Source: Numida meleagris (taxonomy: Eukaryota; Chordata; Aves; Galliformes; Numididae). From it: a stretch of 64,000 nt of DNA. Positions 14,677 to 30,619 of this stretch are shown in pieces. Both the position numbers and the translations under genes were made by a program. The notes under the pieces are model-generated. The model searched no databases. It saw nothing but the letters and a program-made list of their open reading frames with translations, and was not told the origin of the DNA. Position 1 is the stretch's first letter. Each line of letters begins with the position of its first letter. Where the stretch lies: the NCBI RefSeq assembly GCF_002078875.1, contig NC_034421.1:2785913-2849912 (forward strand), in the 5' to 3' direction.

Positions 14677-16232
14677 GTAGGGAAGAGGCCGCGCTGGGGG
14701 GGCTGGGTGGCGGGGGAGGCTGCGGCAGAGCCGTGCTCACGCGGTGACTGTCGTACATGGCACATCTCCTCTTTTCTTCTTCTGGGAGACTCCTACAAAT
14801 GGGTGCTAATGTAATTTCCTTTTATCTGCAGAAAAGTTCTCTAGGGAGACAGGTAGAAGAACATTGGTTGTACTTAGAAGCCTGAGTTATCTGCAAGAGT
14901 GTAGGGCCGGATTGTCCCATCTGCTGCCTGGGAGACATCTGGCCATTGGTAGCGTCCCGAAAGCCGTGCTCCCAGGCCTGACAGTGCAGCACTTCTGTCC
15001 TCAGGGCTGAGATGCGCTGAGGAGAGGAAGCTCCCACCTGTTTTCTCACATATCCACAGGACAGTCAGTGCCTTGGGCATGCCTGCTGTATGGTGGACCA
15101 TGCGTGCGTTGCTCATGCTCTGCTGTGGTTTTTCTTGTGTCCTGGCTCTTCGTTCCAGGTGTCTACAGTCTGTGAGGGGTCAAAATAATAGCGTCTTAAA
15201 GGCTCTAAAAACAGCTGTGGTAGCAGGCGTGCTTGAGAGAAAAGCACGAGCCCTTGGTATCTCTCTCATGTACCTTCAAAGTCAGGAAAACCAAATCAGA
15301 CCAAGTGAAGCCGAGCGGGCTTGGTTTCGCTCAGCACTCAGATGAGCAGCCTTCAATGAAAAGCCGCGAAATGCGGAATGAAACCCCGCACACAAGTGGC
15401 TGTTCTGCTTGTGAGACTGCTGCCCTGGTGACCCAGCATAATGCTGATGAACGGTCTCCCTGATAGGGTTCAGTGTGAATTCCTGACAGAGGAACACGAA
15501 AGTCTTCCGTCTCCTTTTATTTCCTTAAAAATCTCACTGATCAGTTCAAAGTGGGGCGTAAGGCTCGCTGCTGTCCCCGACTTGAGAGGGTGACCCAAAC
15601 CCAGACGGGAGCAGTGCTTGTACCTCTGCCATGTGTCACCGCGCCGGGGCAGTGACCGAGCGGAGCACAAGCTCTGGGAAGTGCTTCGGGGTGTTTCCAT
15701 TTGGGCTGGTAGGGTGCTGAGGGGAAGCCTCTCTCTGCCGTCCCCATCAGCCTCTCCTGCAGGGCTGCCGCTACCCCTGTGCCGTTGGTGTTTGCAGGTA
15801 AAGGAGGAGTCGGGAGAGAATGCCCCAGTGCTGAGCGATGATGAACTCGTGTCAATGTCCGTACGGGAGCTGAACCAGCACCTGCGGGGTCTCACCAAAG
15901 AGGAGGTCATCCGTCTGAAGCAGCGGAGGCGCACGCTGAAAAACCGGGGCTACGCCGCCAGCTGCCGCATCAAGCGCGTGACTCAGAAAGAGGAGCTCGA
16001 GAGGCAGCGGGTTGAGCTGCAGCAAGAGGTGGAGAAGCTGGCCAGAGAAAACAGCAGCATGAAGCTAGAGCTGGACGCCTTGCGCTCCAAGTACGAAGCA
16101 CTCCAGACCTTTGCTCGTACTGTGGCGCGAGGGCCTATTACCCCGACCAAAGTTGCCACCACCAGTGTCATCACCATCGTGAAATCAGCCGAAATCTCGT
16201 CCAGTTCCGTGCCGTTTTCAGCAGCGTCCTAG
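14641..16232 (+). CDS. MAFK: MAFK, small Maf bZIP transcription factor (complete CDS)
   Basis: Two coding exons: 14641-14676 ([12 protein letters not shown]) and 15798-16232, together 156 residues plus TAG, the length of human MAFK. The acceptor before the ATG is ttttccag (ends 14596), so the 5'UTR continues in an upstream exon. Intron: gtaggg donor at 14677, tttgcag acceptor ending 15797. The protein has the Maf extended homology region (about 26-50), the basic region with NRGYAASCR (61-69) and a leucine zipper (about 79-120), and ends [10 protein letters not shown]. It lacks the transactivation domain of large Mafs. The C-terminal tail ([20 protein letters not shown]) and [12 protein letters not shown] fit MAFK rather than MAFG or MAFF. 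It acts in the nucleus: it dimerises with CNC proteins (NF-E2 p45, NRF1-3, BACH1/2) at MARE/ARE sites, and its homodimers repress. V13-K14-E-E fits the SUMO motif. Nothing is missing or frameshifted. Confidence 0.97.
14677..15797 (+). other. MAFK intron between coding exons
   Basis: A 1,121-bp phase-0 intron with GT/AG ends. No repeat or nested gene was recognised. Confidence 0.9.
15798..16232 (+). CDS. MAFK: MAFK coding exon 2: entire DNA-binding and dimerisation region
   Basis: Encodes residues 13-156 from VKEESGEN to the TAG stop. The open frame extends upstream to 15618, but that part ([10 protein letters not shown]...) is intron read-through, as the pyrimidine-rich acceptor tttgcag at 15791-15797 shows. 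Confidence 0.96.
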   Translation, partial: VKEESGENAPVLSDDELVSMSVRELNQHLRGLTKEEVIRLKQRRRTLKNRGYAASCRIKRVTQKEELERQRVELQQEVEKLARENSSMKLELDALRSKYEALQTFARTVARGPITPTKVATTSVITIVKSAEISSSSVPFSAAS

Positions 16233-16351
16233 TGCCCTCGGTGGGGGAACTAGCAGCCTTTCAGAGGGGGTGGGAGGAGGCTCTTATGCATTGTTCCGGA
16301 GTCCTTGGTCACGTCAAGAATTGGCATCTTAAACAACTCTCTTCCAAAAGT

Positions 16352-16353
<2 letters not shown>

Positions 16354-16411
<58 letters not shown>
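16354..16411 (+). repeat. 58-base poly(A) run abutting a gap
   Basis: An uninterrupted A run ending exactly where the N run begins. Its true length is unknown. It may be a genuine A tract that stopped assembly, or a collapsed or misjoined read. Confidence 0.9.
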
Positions 16412-16471
16412 NNNNNNNNNNNNNNNNNNNNNNNNNNNNNNNNNNNNNNNNNNNNNNNNNNNNNNNNNNNN
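16412..16471. other. assembly gap (60 N)
   Basis: A short N run within the MAFK 3'UTR, 180 bp after the stop codon. The coding sequence is unaffected. Confidence 0.98.
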
Positions 16472-19400
16472 CACCTTCAAAGGGAACTTAACTGGCTGCT
16501 TCTCTCTGGACTCGGTGGCTCCATCAACCCCTCGTGTCCGGGATTTGAGCTCTGTCTGCAGTACAAGTTGCAAAATCTACTTCCTCGCCCCTGCCTCCCC
16601 GAGCCCCTCGCAGCCGTGGGCCGCGTTCCAGCTGGGAGAAGATACCTGAGGAGCCTCCAGAGCCTTCGTGAATGATGCTCAAGAGCCGGGAAACAGATGG
16701 ACCGTAGAAATCATCGTGTGAGATGAATGTATGGAAAAGAGTTTCCTTTAGTGGCATCCTACTCCTTGTCAGAAGGGTCTCCCCTTCCCTCCCCGCTTCC
16801 ATCTGCTGTTCCGAGGGCAGGGAAATAGGCATTTTGGTTTGAATTTCATCCTGCTACGAGTGGATGGGAGTGGGAGGATGCTGGAGACTAATGCTTGGGT
16901 CTGACCACACCCACTAGGAATAACCTTTTGTTTTCAACCCGTGCTGTTAAAATATGGAAAAATATATATTTTACATATTTTAATATGCCTCACTACCTGT
17001 GTGGCCTATGAAAAACTACATTGCAGCCTCCTTTATTCCAAGCCCATGTTTCCCGATAGCTCCTTCCCTAAGGTGTCCTGTGAATTGGGTCTATTTATGC
17101 AGTGTATTTCTTCCAAATGATCCGCAGTCTTGAAACGGCGGCTTCTTTTATTTTATTTTTTTTCTGGATTCCGTGAAGCTTAGGGGAAGGAGGCACGGTA
17201 AGCGCTGTGAAGGGCAGCGTGGTGGGGAGGAGAAGGGGAGACGAGGAGGAAGAACGCTGGATGTATTGCCAGGTGGAGGCAGAACCGACTGCGAGGCAGC
17301 GGGGCTGTTCTGCTGGGATCAGCACTGTGAGGACGGGGTTGTGCAGAGTGTTTGGGAAAGGTGTTTTTAAGCACTGAAGTGTAACTAGAGGGCCATAGCA
17401 CAGACAGGAGGAGTTAGAGCCTCCTCTTTGGTGGAAGCGTTGGTAGGTGAGCAGGGAGCATCCCAGCTGCAGAGCTGGGCTCGCTGGGCTCTGCTGGCCA
17501 GGGAAGGGCTACGGGGAGGTTGGCTGGGAGCTGTACGAGTCCTTTCTTCAGTGTTCAGACAACCTGTGTGACTGTGACCCTGAAACTTGATGCTCCCTCG
17601 TGGGAATCTGTGAAGTACCCCAGGAGACACGCGGAGGGCAGGGTGGAAATCGATGTGCGTAGGGAATGGGAGAGTTGGGACCGAGAAGTCGTGCGTGTGG
17701 CTCCGAGCAGTGGTTTGGGAGAAGGATTTCTGGCCCGGCCGTGGGCAGGAAGTGGGAAGCCAAGAGGAGGAATTCTGCTGTCTCACAGCAGCGCTGAAAA
17801 GATGAATGTTTCCAGGTCACTGTAAAAATAGCTATGTTGGTGTTTGTGTGTTCTGTTGGTTTTTTTTTTTTTTTTTATTATTTTTAATTTTCTGTTTGAA
17901 GTAGGAAAGAAAAAGGGACCGTGAGTTTTGCAGGGCAGAGACTTGTGGAATGGACGATGCCTGTTGTTGTGCAGGTGAGAAGAGAATGAGACTGCTGATG
18001 GATGAGGTGAGGAGGAGAGCTTAGAGGTCTTGGGTTCTAGAATAGAAACCAGAGATGGCAGGGAATTCACCAGTGTTTTGGACTGAAAGAGAACTAATCG
18101 AGTGCCACCGTTGCCTCAAAGGGGACAGTAGGCTGGCATCCACCGCCCTATATGATTTGTTGTTTGGGGCTTTGTCTTGTCTTGGGAGGCATTAAGTTTG
18201 CAGACTTCCAGTGAAGCCCTTCTTGTCTTTAGAAGAAGTTAGCTTGCTTTTTCTTTTTTTTTTTTTTTCACCTTGTCATTGGAGTCTCTGGATTCCCCAA
18301 GAGGGCTCTTTGTGAAGTAGGTTAATGAAAAGAGGAGCCTCGGTTCTTGTTCAGTCCTCGACACCTATGCTCCTGACCTTACGGAGCTGGGAAGGGTGCA
18401 GGTGAGCTGCTGCCTGAAGGCTTGTGACCCCTGCCAGAGCCGCGTGTGCCGGGGGGGAGCAGGGAGTTTCCTTCAAGTGATTTTCCAACGCACGGAGTTT
18501 GGATGACACTTAGCGTTACCTCATTTCTCCTCCACTCCCTCCCTATCTCCTAACAGGCAGATCGATGTCCTGTGTATCAGTACCAGTTATTGACTCCCAC
18601 AGCAGAAGCTGAGGAAGAGAAAAAATGTTACTGTCATTTCCTGGTCCTCTCATGTTCTCCAGCTCGCAAACATTGGAAACTTTCCCAGACCTTACAGGTG
18701 CCTCCGAAAACAGGCAAAATGGAGACTCCTGGCACTGCTGGGGCTTTAAATGAAAACTTTAACGAAAAAGGCCAGTTGACTTGTAAACGCCCAAATGCTT
18801 CCAGTCTTTAGAACAGCTCCAGGGCTCCATAACATTCCTGGCTAGATAGAAACACCCTCGGGCTGCCCTTGGCCACCCCGCCGGGGAAATCAGACCAGCG
18901 GCACGGAGGGGGATGGAGGTCGAACTTTGTTCCGTGGGGTCTTCTTGCTGTTGGAATGAGTTGAGAAACATATCTTTATGTGGCGCTTCCCTTGCGGCCG
19001 AGTATTTCTTTTTTTTCCAGTTCTTGGAAGGGTGCCAAAGGCTTGTCCAAGTGATTGCTAGTTTAGTGCTGGTAGGCACTTCAATCTCTGGTCACTCGAT
19101 AAAGAACAAGAGGCCTGGGTGTTGTTAAAGCTGTTGATACCATAGCCATGGTAGGTAATCCATATTGGATATCCATAAGGACCACGTGGAAATATTTAAA
19201 GAGAGAGAAATATATATATAAATATATAATTATATACATTTTATCGTACAGATTTTTCGTAAAAAAAGAAAAAAAAAAAGATAATTTTTTTTCCAAGTTT
19301 GATACTGTAAATCTTTATTAAAAGAAATCGCCAGTCCAGGGCTCCCTCCCTGGGTGGTGACCTGGAGGGGAATGAAATGTCCTGGCTAAACTTCCACAGA

Positions 19401-20503
19401 GGGATCAGAATTGCAAGGTAACGTGGAGGGAGGAATGACCCGAAAGCTGTTGACCACCTTGGAGACCCAGCTCCTCCACCCTCCGCCCCGGAGGGCCCTC
19501 CAGCTTGGGGTTGTCGCGTTGCATTCCTCTGGGGTTTGGTTTGTTTCTGTTTGTTATTTTTTTTTGTTGTTGTTGTCGTTCTGTTTCGTTTCACTCCGTC
19601 CTGCCCTTGCAAGCCTGACACCCGGGGCGAGCGCGGCGTGGGGAGCCGGCTGCTGCCGCGGGGTCACCGGGCTCTCCCTGCCGTGGTGCCTCGCGCGTCT
19701 CTTCGCTGCGCTATTTCGGATGCTGGGCTGCCCTCTCTGCCCCCATCTTGTTCCGCAGGGCTCTGAGGCCGAGCGCTGGGATCCTCTCCCCCGGGCCTTT
19801 CTTCCCCCCCTCCGCAGCACAGCGTGGCTACTGTGCGATGCTGGAAACAGCCCAAAGCATCCGCCCGGGTACCTCGGGGCAGCGAGACATCCTCGGTCTC
19901 TTAGGTGTCTTTGAGCTCTCCAGTGGCAGTGGGGAAACCTTTCCCTCCAGGGCACCCTCCAGACCCCCCCCACAGCAAGTCAGCATCCCGGCTCTCGCCC
20001 AGCTCTGCCGTCTGATGGAGGAGACCGCAGTGCCCCAGTGCCCCGGCTGACAGAGCAGCAGCGGCAGGGCTGGGCTGCGGAACGGCTCGGACCCAGGGAG
20101 GAGGAGAAAGTGGCATTTATTTTCTTTTCTTTTCTTTTTTTTTTTTTGTTTTTTTTTTCTTCCTCTCTCAAATCATTTAAACTTTGTCGTCATGATTGTT
20201 TTTATTTAAAACGAAGAAACAAACAAAAAAGGAGAAAAAAAAAAACACACACAAAAACGAAACAAAAAAACGAAGAACTTTTGTAACGTGGATTTGTTTT
20301 CCTTCGTCTGTATTTCAGTCTGCTGGGGTGTTTCTGTAGATGGTGGATACTTGCTTTCATTTTTTTAATGATAGAAGTCTTCTGTTTTAAGTTGGGTTTT
20401 TTTTTTTTTTGTTTTTGTTTTTTATCACCAGCTCATTCTATCCTCTGTGGTTACTCAGTAATTTCATTTCAATATTTATTTTTGTGCTGCTTTTTTATTA
20501 TAA

Positions 20504-20509
20504 AATAAA
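20504..20509 (+). terminator. MAFK: polyadenylation signal AATAAA (MAFK, proximal)
   Basis: A canonical hexamer in an AT-rich stretch, with a T/G-rich segment about 25-40 bp downstream. Confidence 0.55.
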
Positions 20510-20651
20510 TTATTGATATACCAAGCAATGTGGATTCCTGTTTGTAAGGCGAGTAGCCCTGTGTATGTGTCCATTACTTTCTCTTGACAGCCACAACGTA
20601 ATTTATTGCTGTAAATTTAGCTGCAGTGACTGGTTTTTTTTGTACCTTTCC

Positions 20652-20657
20652 AATAAA
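20652..20657 (+). terminator. MAFK: polyadenylation signal AATAAA (MAFK, main candidate)
   Basis: CCAATAAAGC is followed within 40 bp by GT-rich sequence (CTGGTGTATGG), the usual arrangement for cleavage. Base composition turns GC-rich right after, which supports the transcript ending here. Confidence 0.65.
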
Positions 20658-20699
20658 GCATTTTCTGGTTTCAGACTTGCCCTGGTGTATGGTCAGCGT

Positions 20700-22679
20700 T
20701 TTGGAGCTTGAGTTGATTTTCAGGGGCGTGCTTTCCTTGTGCAGCTGGCCACAGTGGTGGTGCTGGGATGCAAGCTGGGTGAAGGCGAGCCTGCCTGCTC
20801 CTCACCTCCAGCAAGTGTCTGAGCTCGCCCACCTCCCAGCCACACCGTGCTGCTGCTCCCGTGTGTTCGGGCTGTGCTCCTGTCCAGGCTGCTTATCCCA
20901 TAGGGCTCCCGCTTATCGTGTTTCCTGGTGTGTTTGTGCTCTCTGCCCGGAGCACGTGGGAGCTGCCGCGGTGGCGGTGCTGGGAGCGCCCCGTGGGACT
21001 TGGCTTGGAGACCTTGTGCTGTGAAACAGGTCGCGGTGCTGGGGAGAGCCGCTCCCCTCGCCCGTGGGGTTGTGAAATATCCGTCAGTGCTTCCTGTGCA
21101 ACTGCTGCTGAATAAACAGCTTTAACTCCTTCAATCGATATTTCATCGTTCTCTTTTTCCCTATCAGTTCATCCAGGCTTTAAAGCAATGGGAGAGCTGG
21201 GAGCTGGGAGCTGCGTGGGCTTTGGTTCCCTACCATGGTCCTCTTTTTTACGGGCAGCTGAAGGAGGAAACCTGCACTGCGCTGGGCCAAGGCAGCGTGT
21301 CGCAGGTGGACGTGGCCAAAGGCAGAAGTAGGGCGGTGTATGGATGAGCAGCAGGACTGGTGGTGTGTGGTGGTCACTGGGTGCCGCAGATGGGGCTGGC
21401 TGCCTCCTTACCCGGCTCCTGGGCAAAGAGCAGAGATGCAGGGCAAGCCAGGGGGGTTGCAGGCACAGTGGGGAGCAAGATGGAGGAGGTCACCGTCCCC
21501 TGCTTCAGCTCCTGCCCGTGGAGAGGACAGCGAGGAGCTGGTGATGGCAGAGGGATTTGGGACGTTGTGCCCATCTCAGGGATGGAGCAGCAGCACTCTG
21601 GAGGACACGTTCTGCTGAGGTCACCTTTGGTATTTCAGCCTCTGGGGGGGTTTTCCGAGCTGAGCCCCCCTCCTTTCAAGGAGGTCCGGGCCGTGGCAGC
21701 GCGCTCCTTGGGGCCGGCATCGCGCTGCGGGCTTGGGTGCGTCCCAGCTGGTTTGGTTCCTTTTTTTTTTCTCCATGTTTGGCTTGCAAGAAAGACCTGT
21801 TTTACATATAATACAGTAATCAGGACTTGACATAAACAGGCAATTGTTACCGTCTGCAGTGGGAATTGCACCTGCTGGCAAGAGCAATGAATGCAGCCCA
21901 TTATGTGCTGGAGTTGATCATTTGTGTAATGAAGTACAACTGCGCTTCTTGCTGTGTTCTTATGCCAGTCTGCATCCCACAAGCATGCTGGCAGATGCCC
22001 TGTCATCACCTCACAGTCTGTCCTCACCCAGGGGGTGAAGCAGCCTCTGTCCCCACAGCTGCAGCCCAGAGGGGCTCAGAAGGCTGAGATGTTCACTGAG
22101 ATGTGGCCCTGCTTCCCTGCCAGCCCTGTGACCAAGTCACAGCCTCGTTGGTGGCAGCAGGGTCCCACTCCCTGGATGTGCCGAGCGCTTGGCTCTTGTT
22201 TACAGACCTGGTGACACAAAACATGGGAGCCCCAAGGGCTGGGCAGGTACAGGCAGCAGAGCTCCAGAGCAGAGGGCTTGCAAGACTGGCTCAGCCACAG
22301 CCTGCCCATGTTGGCTTCACGTTTCCAGCATGATAAGATACTTCTGATAATAATAAGTAGATTCGTGTTGTTGCTGCTGGGCTTGGCTCGGCTGCAGAGG
22401 ACCCAGCAGCTCGGAACTGCTGCATCCACAGCTTTGGAGGAGGTGCAGTGCATGGGGGGACACGGTGCTTGTGGAGGGAGAGGGATGAGTGCAAGCCCTG
22501 TGGGAACGTCGGAGTGTGGAGGATGCTGTGTGTGCAGGTATTTCTGCTGGGCCAGCAGCAAGGGGCAGGGAGGACGCGCAGCTTAAGAGCATCAGCATTA
22601 GAGCAGGAGCGGGCAGAGTGTGGGCTCTGCTCGCTGAGCTAAGTGAAAACGCTCGTTCAGCCCGTGGTAGAAACTGCTG
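20700..22679. other. intergenic between the 3' ends of MAFK and TMEM184A
   Basis: No exon was recognised. It contains two GATA motifs (TGATAA) at 22331-22336 and 22345-22350 in an AT-rich pocket. Convergent transcription from both genes is expected to end around here. Confidence 0.5.
21111..21116 (+). terminator. polyadenylation signal AATAAA (distal candidate)
   Basis: CTGAATAAACAGC is followed by a T-rich stretch. It could serve a longer MAFK transcript. It lies in GC-richer sequence unlike the rest of the UTR, so it is less likely. Confidence 0.3.
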
Positions 22680-22685
22680 TTTATT
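22680..22685 (-). terminator. TMEM184A: candidate polyadenylation signal of TMEM184A
   Basis: Minus-strand AATAAA about 1.35 kb after the TMEM184A stop. I found no other minus-strand AATAAA between here and the stop. Assignment is by position only. Confidence 0.35.
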
Positions 22686-24038
22686 AGAAAAAAAAATCAT
22701 AAATAATTTCCTCTTGCAATTTACACTTTGCAGCTCAAGAGCAGGGAACAAAACAACACTAGGAGCTGTAAAACAGCTATAAGCCTCACCCATGAGTTTG
22801 TTTGCCATGTGACTGCAAATCAAAGGCTCCAGACTTGCCCCTGTCCTTCCACTGCCCAACTCCCACCCCAGCCAGCAGCTGGCCGGTGCCCAGAGAACTT
22901 CCCTAAGGGATCGTCTGATTAGCAGCAGGGGAGCAGAAATAGGAGAAAATAAAATTGGAGAGGAAGTTTAACAGAAAGACAGAGAAAATCTGTCGGGCTC
23001 AGCCCCGCGTGCCTTCCTGGAGCCCAGACAGGGTGATGGAGTTGTGGGATGCTGTGGTTCTCTGGGAAATGGCTCACACAGCCCTCGTGCTGCTGAGCTC
23101 CCCAGGGCCTCCAGCATCCGCTGATTCTGGTCCTGCAGCACTTCTTGCATGCAGGGACAGGGGATGGAGAGGAGTTAGGAGGAACAGACAGTTCCCGGCC
23201 GGTGCATTCCTACCACCACCAGTCACAGTCTGGTTCCCTAATAATGGCTCTGATAAGAAAGCTGGAATCTCTTTTAACTCCTGATCCGCTTGCAGATAAG
23301 TGGGTTCAGACATAAACAAGTGCCTCTTGTCACTGCAGCTTTCAAGAATGCAGCTGCAGGAGCGTGCGGTGAGGTCCAGGAGAGGTCCCACCGCTGCTCC
23401 CGGGAGATCTGCTCCGGCAGCTGCATCCCCATCTGGAGGCCGAGGAGGATGAGTTGCTCTTCCTCCGGGTGAAGGGCTCCTGCACAACTCTGTAGGCTTT
23501 TAGAGGGGAAGGGGAGAGGAAAACGTAAAAATAAGGCATGATGTCTTTCAAATGTTACCGGGTTTTGAGGTGAAGTGAAGTCACCTTCCTGCTCTGCTTT
23601 TCTGCCTGGGCCCTGGAGATCATTTTTTAGCCAATGAGGAGAAACTAGAGCAGAACCGTGCTGAGAAAAGCATTTCTGTCAGGCCTCAGTGCTGTTAGCA
23701 GGTAAGAGGAGGGTGAGGAGGCCAGTGTGTCCAACGGCACTGCGGGGGTCCTGGCTCACTGGGAACCCAGCAGGGGTACGGGCCAGGGCTGGCACCCAGA
23801 CACTGGCAGTGAAGCAAAGAGCCCAGTCCCTACCACCCCAGAGGCAAGTCAGATGCTGGCACTATTTTAACCTCTCCCTGGTTATTGCATCTTCCCTTCT
23901 AGGGGCTGGCTTTATGAGTAGAGTTCCTGGCTCTCCTCCTTTCAGCATGCCAGCGAGACCAGGTTGTCACAGACTCCAGAGAGTCCCCTCTTCCTTGCAT
24001 TTAAGCCTGTCCAAAGTCTCTGTCCCCTCGGACATCTC

Positions 24039-27929
<3,891 letters not shown>

Positions 27930-30411
27930 CTGTGGGAGGGAAAAGCACGGGGAGTGGTGTGGGATGGAGGTGAGCTGGTGAGGGGGAGGGTCCCAGCAAG
28001 TTTCCCAGCCCACAAATCTCCGGTGAGCTTTTCTCCTCCCCACGCCTTTTCCAAACATGTCCCTCTGCCTGTTCACCACGGTCAGGGCTGCTTCTCTCAG
28101 CAGGAAAATGGAGATGTCCTTCACGAGCAGCTCTCCAAGGAGGTGTCTGTAGTCCCCATGTCCCCCAAAACACACACTTCTTTCTCTCAGCCATGCTCTC
28201 TCTGGTTTTCCCAGGGTCACTATCCCTGCCCACACTCTTGCTCTCAGGTGTTCACACCTGCAGCTCAGGACCTCTCCCACTGGGCACCAGAGGCTTAAGA
28301 GTTAAAATCTCCTCCTTCCATGATTAAAACCAGCCTCTTATCAACAAGCTGTCAGGACACCAACATCTCTATGGACACCAAGATCCTTGTGGTCCATCCC
28401 CGAATTTGGCTTCTTTCCTTCTGAGTGACCTGCTAGTGGCCAGCTCCAGGGTTCATCAGAAGGGGGAGGTTTGGCATCACCGAGGGCGTTCAGTCAGGCA
28501 GCAAACCTCAGCCATTTCAGGATCTCAAGGTCCTGGTGTGCCAGCCCAGGCAGCAGCATGGGGTTTGGGGATGCTGGAGCACTCCTGTATCTCTGCAGGA
28601 TCCTCATGGTCAGTTCTGCCCTCCTCGAAGCCTCTCGCCACAGCGTTCCCAGCACAGAGCACTCTGCAGCTCAGCCAGCAAGGACCAAAATAATAATACG
28701 CTCTTATTTATAGGGCAGCTTCATATCTCAAGGCCAACAGATGCACAGGCTGCCATGTTTGGCCTCTCTTTGAGCTATCTATGGAAACCTGCTTTTTCCA
28801 CAAGTATGACAACAGGAGTTAAAAAAAAGCAGCAAGCAGAGCTCTAACAATATAGACACCCCTCAGCACGCTGTTAATAAACAAAGATTTTAGCTGCTGG
28901 GTAACTATTGCCCAGAGGAAAAGCTGTAAGCACAGACTGGTGAGAGGCAAGAAAACATCTGCCAGAGATAAGTGTGGTAGGGGACAACCTTGATCCACTT
29001 AAACACAGCAAACAGCTCAAAGCCCAGCTCGCCTGGCGGCTCCTTCTCCATCAACCCCAACCTGCAGCGGGGGAAACTCAGCTGGTGACAGATCAACAGC
29101 CCTAAAAATACCTCCCCCAGGCCCCCTCCCACTGCCTGTAAGTGGAGATGCCCGGCGCTGGGTGCCGCGGGCTGGCCAGGACCCAGGGTGTACCTGTGGC
29201 CACAGTGGGTTCCCGGGGCAGCAGGAGCAGAGGGTTTTCCTCCGTGCAGCTGTTGTCACCCTGCCCAGGTTGGCAGGAAGCAGGATCCCGGGGAGGGATC
29301 TGTTCTTTGGACAGCCCTTGTAAACATTAACAGGAGGCCGGGGAGAGCTGGAGGCACAGGCAGGAGGGAAGAAGCTGTGTTGGGACCCTTCCGTGGCCAG
29401 ACCCTTCCCCGCAGCCTGTTTTGGGGATGCCCTGTGTCAGGTTTGGCAGTTTTCACTCTGCCCAAGCTTTGTGCTAGGGAATAGCACGAGCAAGCCAGCT
29501 CCCTGGGACATGGCAGAGAGCTGTGTTCAGCGCCAGACCCATTTATTCTGCCTTCAACCCGGCGCCGTGCCACAGATGCTTGGCCCAAGCTGTCCTGGCT
29601 CCTATTAGCTTTCACAGCCCGGCTGCACAGCAAGCAGCGCGGCACCAGCGGCCTTCCTGGCAGGCTCTCCCGCATTGTAAAACTCTTAACGCGTCGCAGC
29701 AAGTCATTAAAAACAAAAGCCTTGGTGCCACTCGGAGACAGGGCTCCCAGCTCCAGAGGTAACCAGATCCTGGCCGTGCAAGGTAGCCGAGCAACTCAAT
29801 GCAGCCAAGGGCCCATTTGCTTCCAAAACAAAGGCAGCCAGGAGGTGTGAGGGTAATTTTAGCCCCAAAACTCAGCTCGATAGGACGGCACATCCCAGTG
29901 ACCAGCTCTCAGACGCGGGGCAGACACCTGCTGTACTCTGACTGCCAGCTCCGCTCGGTCCCTGGGATACCGGAGGTGCTCAGTGAGAGCTGAGCTGAAA
30001 ACCATGGACAGTGCACTCGGTTTGGGCAGGCTGTCTGCAGGATCGCTCCATCCAGCTCATGCTGCTGGTGAGGGGAGATGGCTGACCTGCACCCAGGGAT
30101 GGGAGCGGCCAGGCTGGGTCCTGCCAGCACCAGGCACTCCTTTCTTGCTGATTCCTTCCAGATAAAGCCCGGCTCGGCATTGTTTATGAGCAGCCTCTCT
30201 ATACCACCCCCACACCAGCAGGAGGAAGTACCTATAGCACACAGAAGTAAGGCAGAGCAGCACCCAGCCCTCTGTGAAGCCCGTGTGGAGGAGCGGGCGA
30301 TGCACGCGCTGCAGGCTCTGCCCCACCACCCCCAGGTGCAGGGGGCCGACCTCTGCCCTGCTGGCAGAACCCCACCCATCCACCGTGCCCCGATCCCAAG
30401 GCCTCACTCAC
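27930..30411 (-). other. TMEM184A first intron (proposed)
   Basis: No coding similarity was found. If the proposed exon at 30412-30600 is right, this is the intron joining it to the ATG exon. Confidence 0.4.
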
Positions 30412-30600
30412 CCTGCGGGGCTCCTCCAGGAGCGGGCCGTGCCTGCGTCCCGCCGTGCACCTGCCTCCACATCCCCTGCGCCCTCCTCCAGCGCAGACTC
30501 CTCCTCCGGGCACCTTCCCAGCAGGACACCGCCAGCCCCGCACCCTCACTGCACCCCGAGGGGCTCAGCCCTCGCCCTCTGTCCCCTCCCCATAGCAGCT
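30412..30600 (-). promoter_or_regulatory. TMEM184A: proposed non-coding first exon and promoter of TMEM184A
   Basis: A GC-rich stretch ending on the minus strand in CCCCGCAGG|gtgagtgagg, a near-perfect donor at 30412/30411. A 5'UTR exon is required because the ATG exon begins at an acceptor. The upstream limit is a guess; a cDNA would settle it. Confidence 0.4.
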
Positions 30601-30619
30601 GGGGCGGCAGGTAGGGCTT

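Larger units (their letters stand above)
16233..20680 (+). other. MAFK: MAFK 3'UTR
   Basis: Non-coding sequence after the MAFK stop, with many AU-rich runs (16,945-16,985; 19,205-19,245; 20,470-20,515) that could affect mRNA stability. AATAAA signals at 20504-20509 and 20652-20657, the second followed by a GT-rich stretch, mark likely ends. A further AATAAA lies at 21111-21116. It contains a 58-A run followed by a 60-N gap. Confidence 0.7.

Noticed and set aside
15618..15797. N-terminal extension of the MAFK frame
   Set aside because: Intron read-through; the true exon begins after tttgcag at 15797 and the N-terminus is encoded at 14641-14676.
14641..16232. MAFG or MAFF instead of MAFK
   Set aside because: The N-terminus [12 protein letters not shown] followed by VKEESGEN, the C-terminal tail and the TMEM184A/PSMG3 neighbours fit MAFK.
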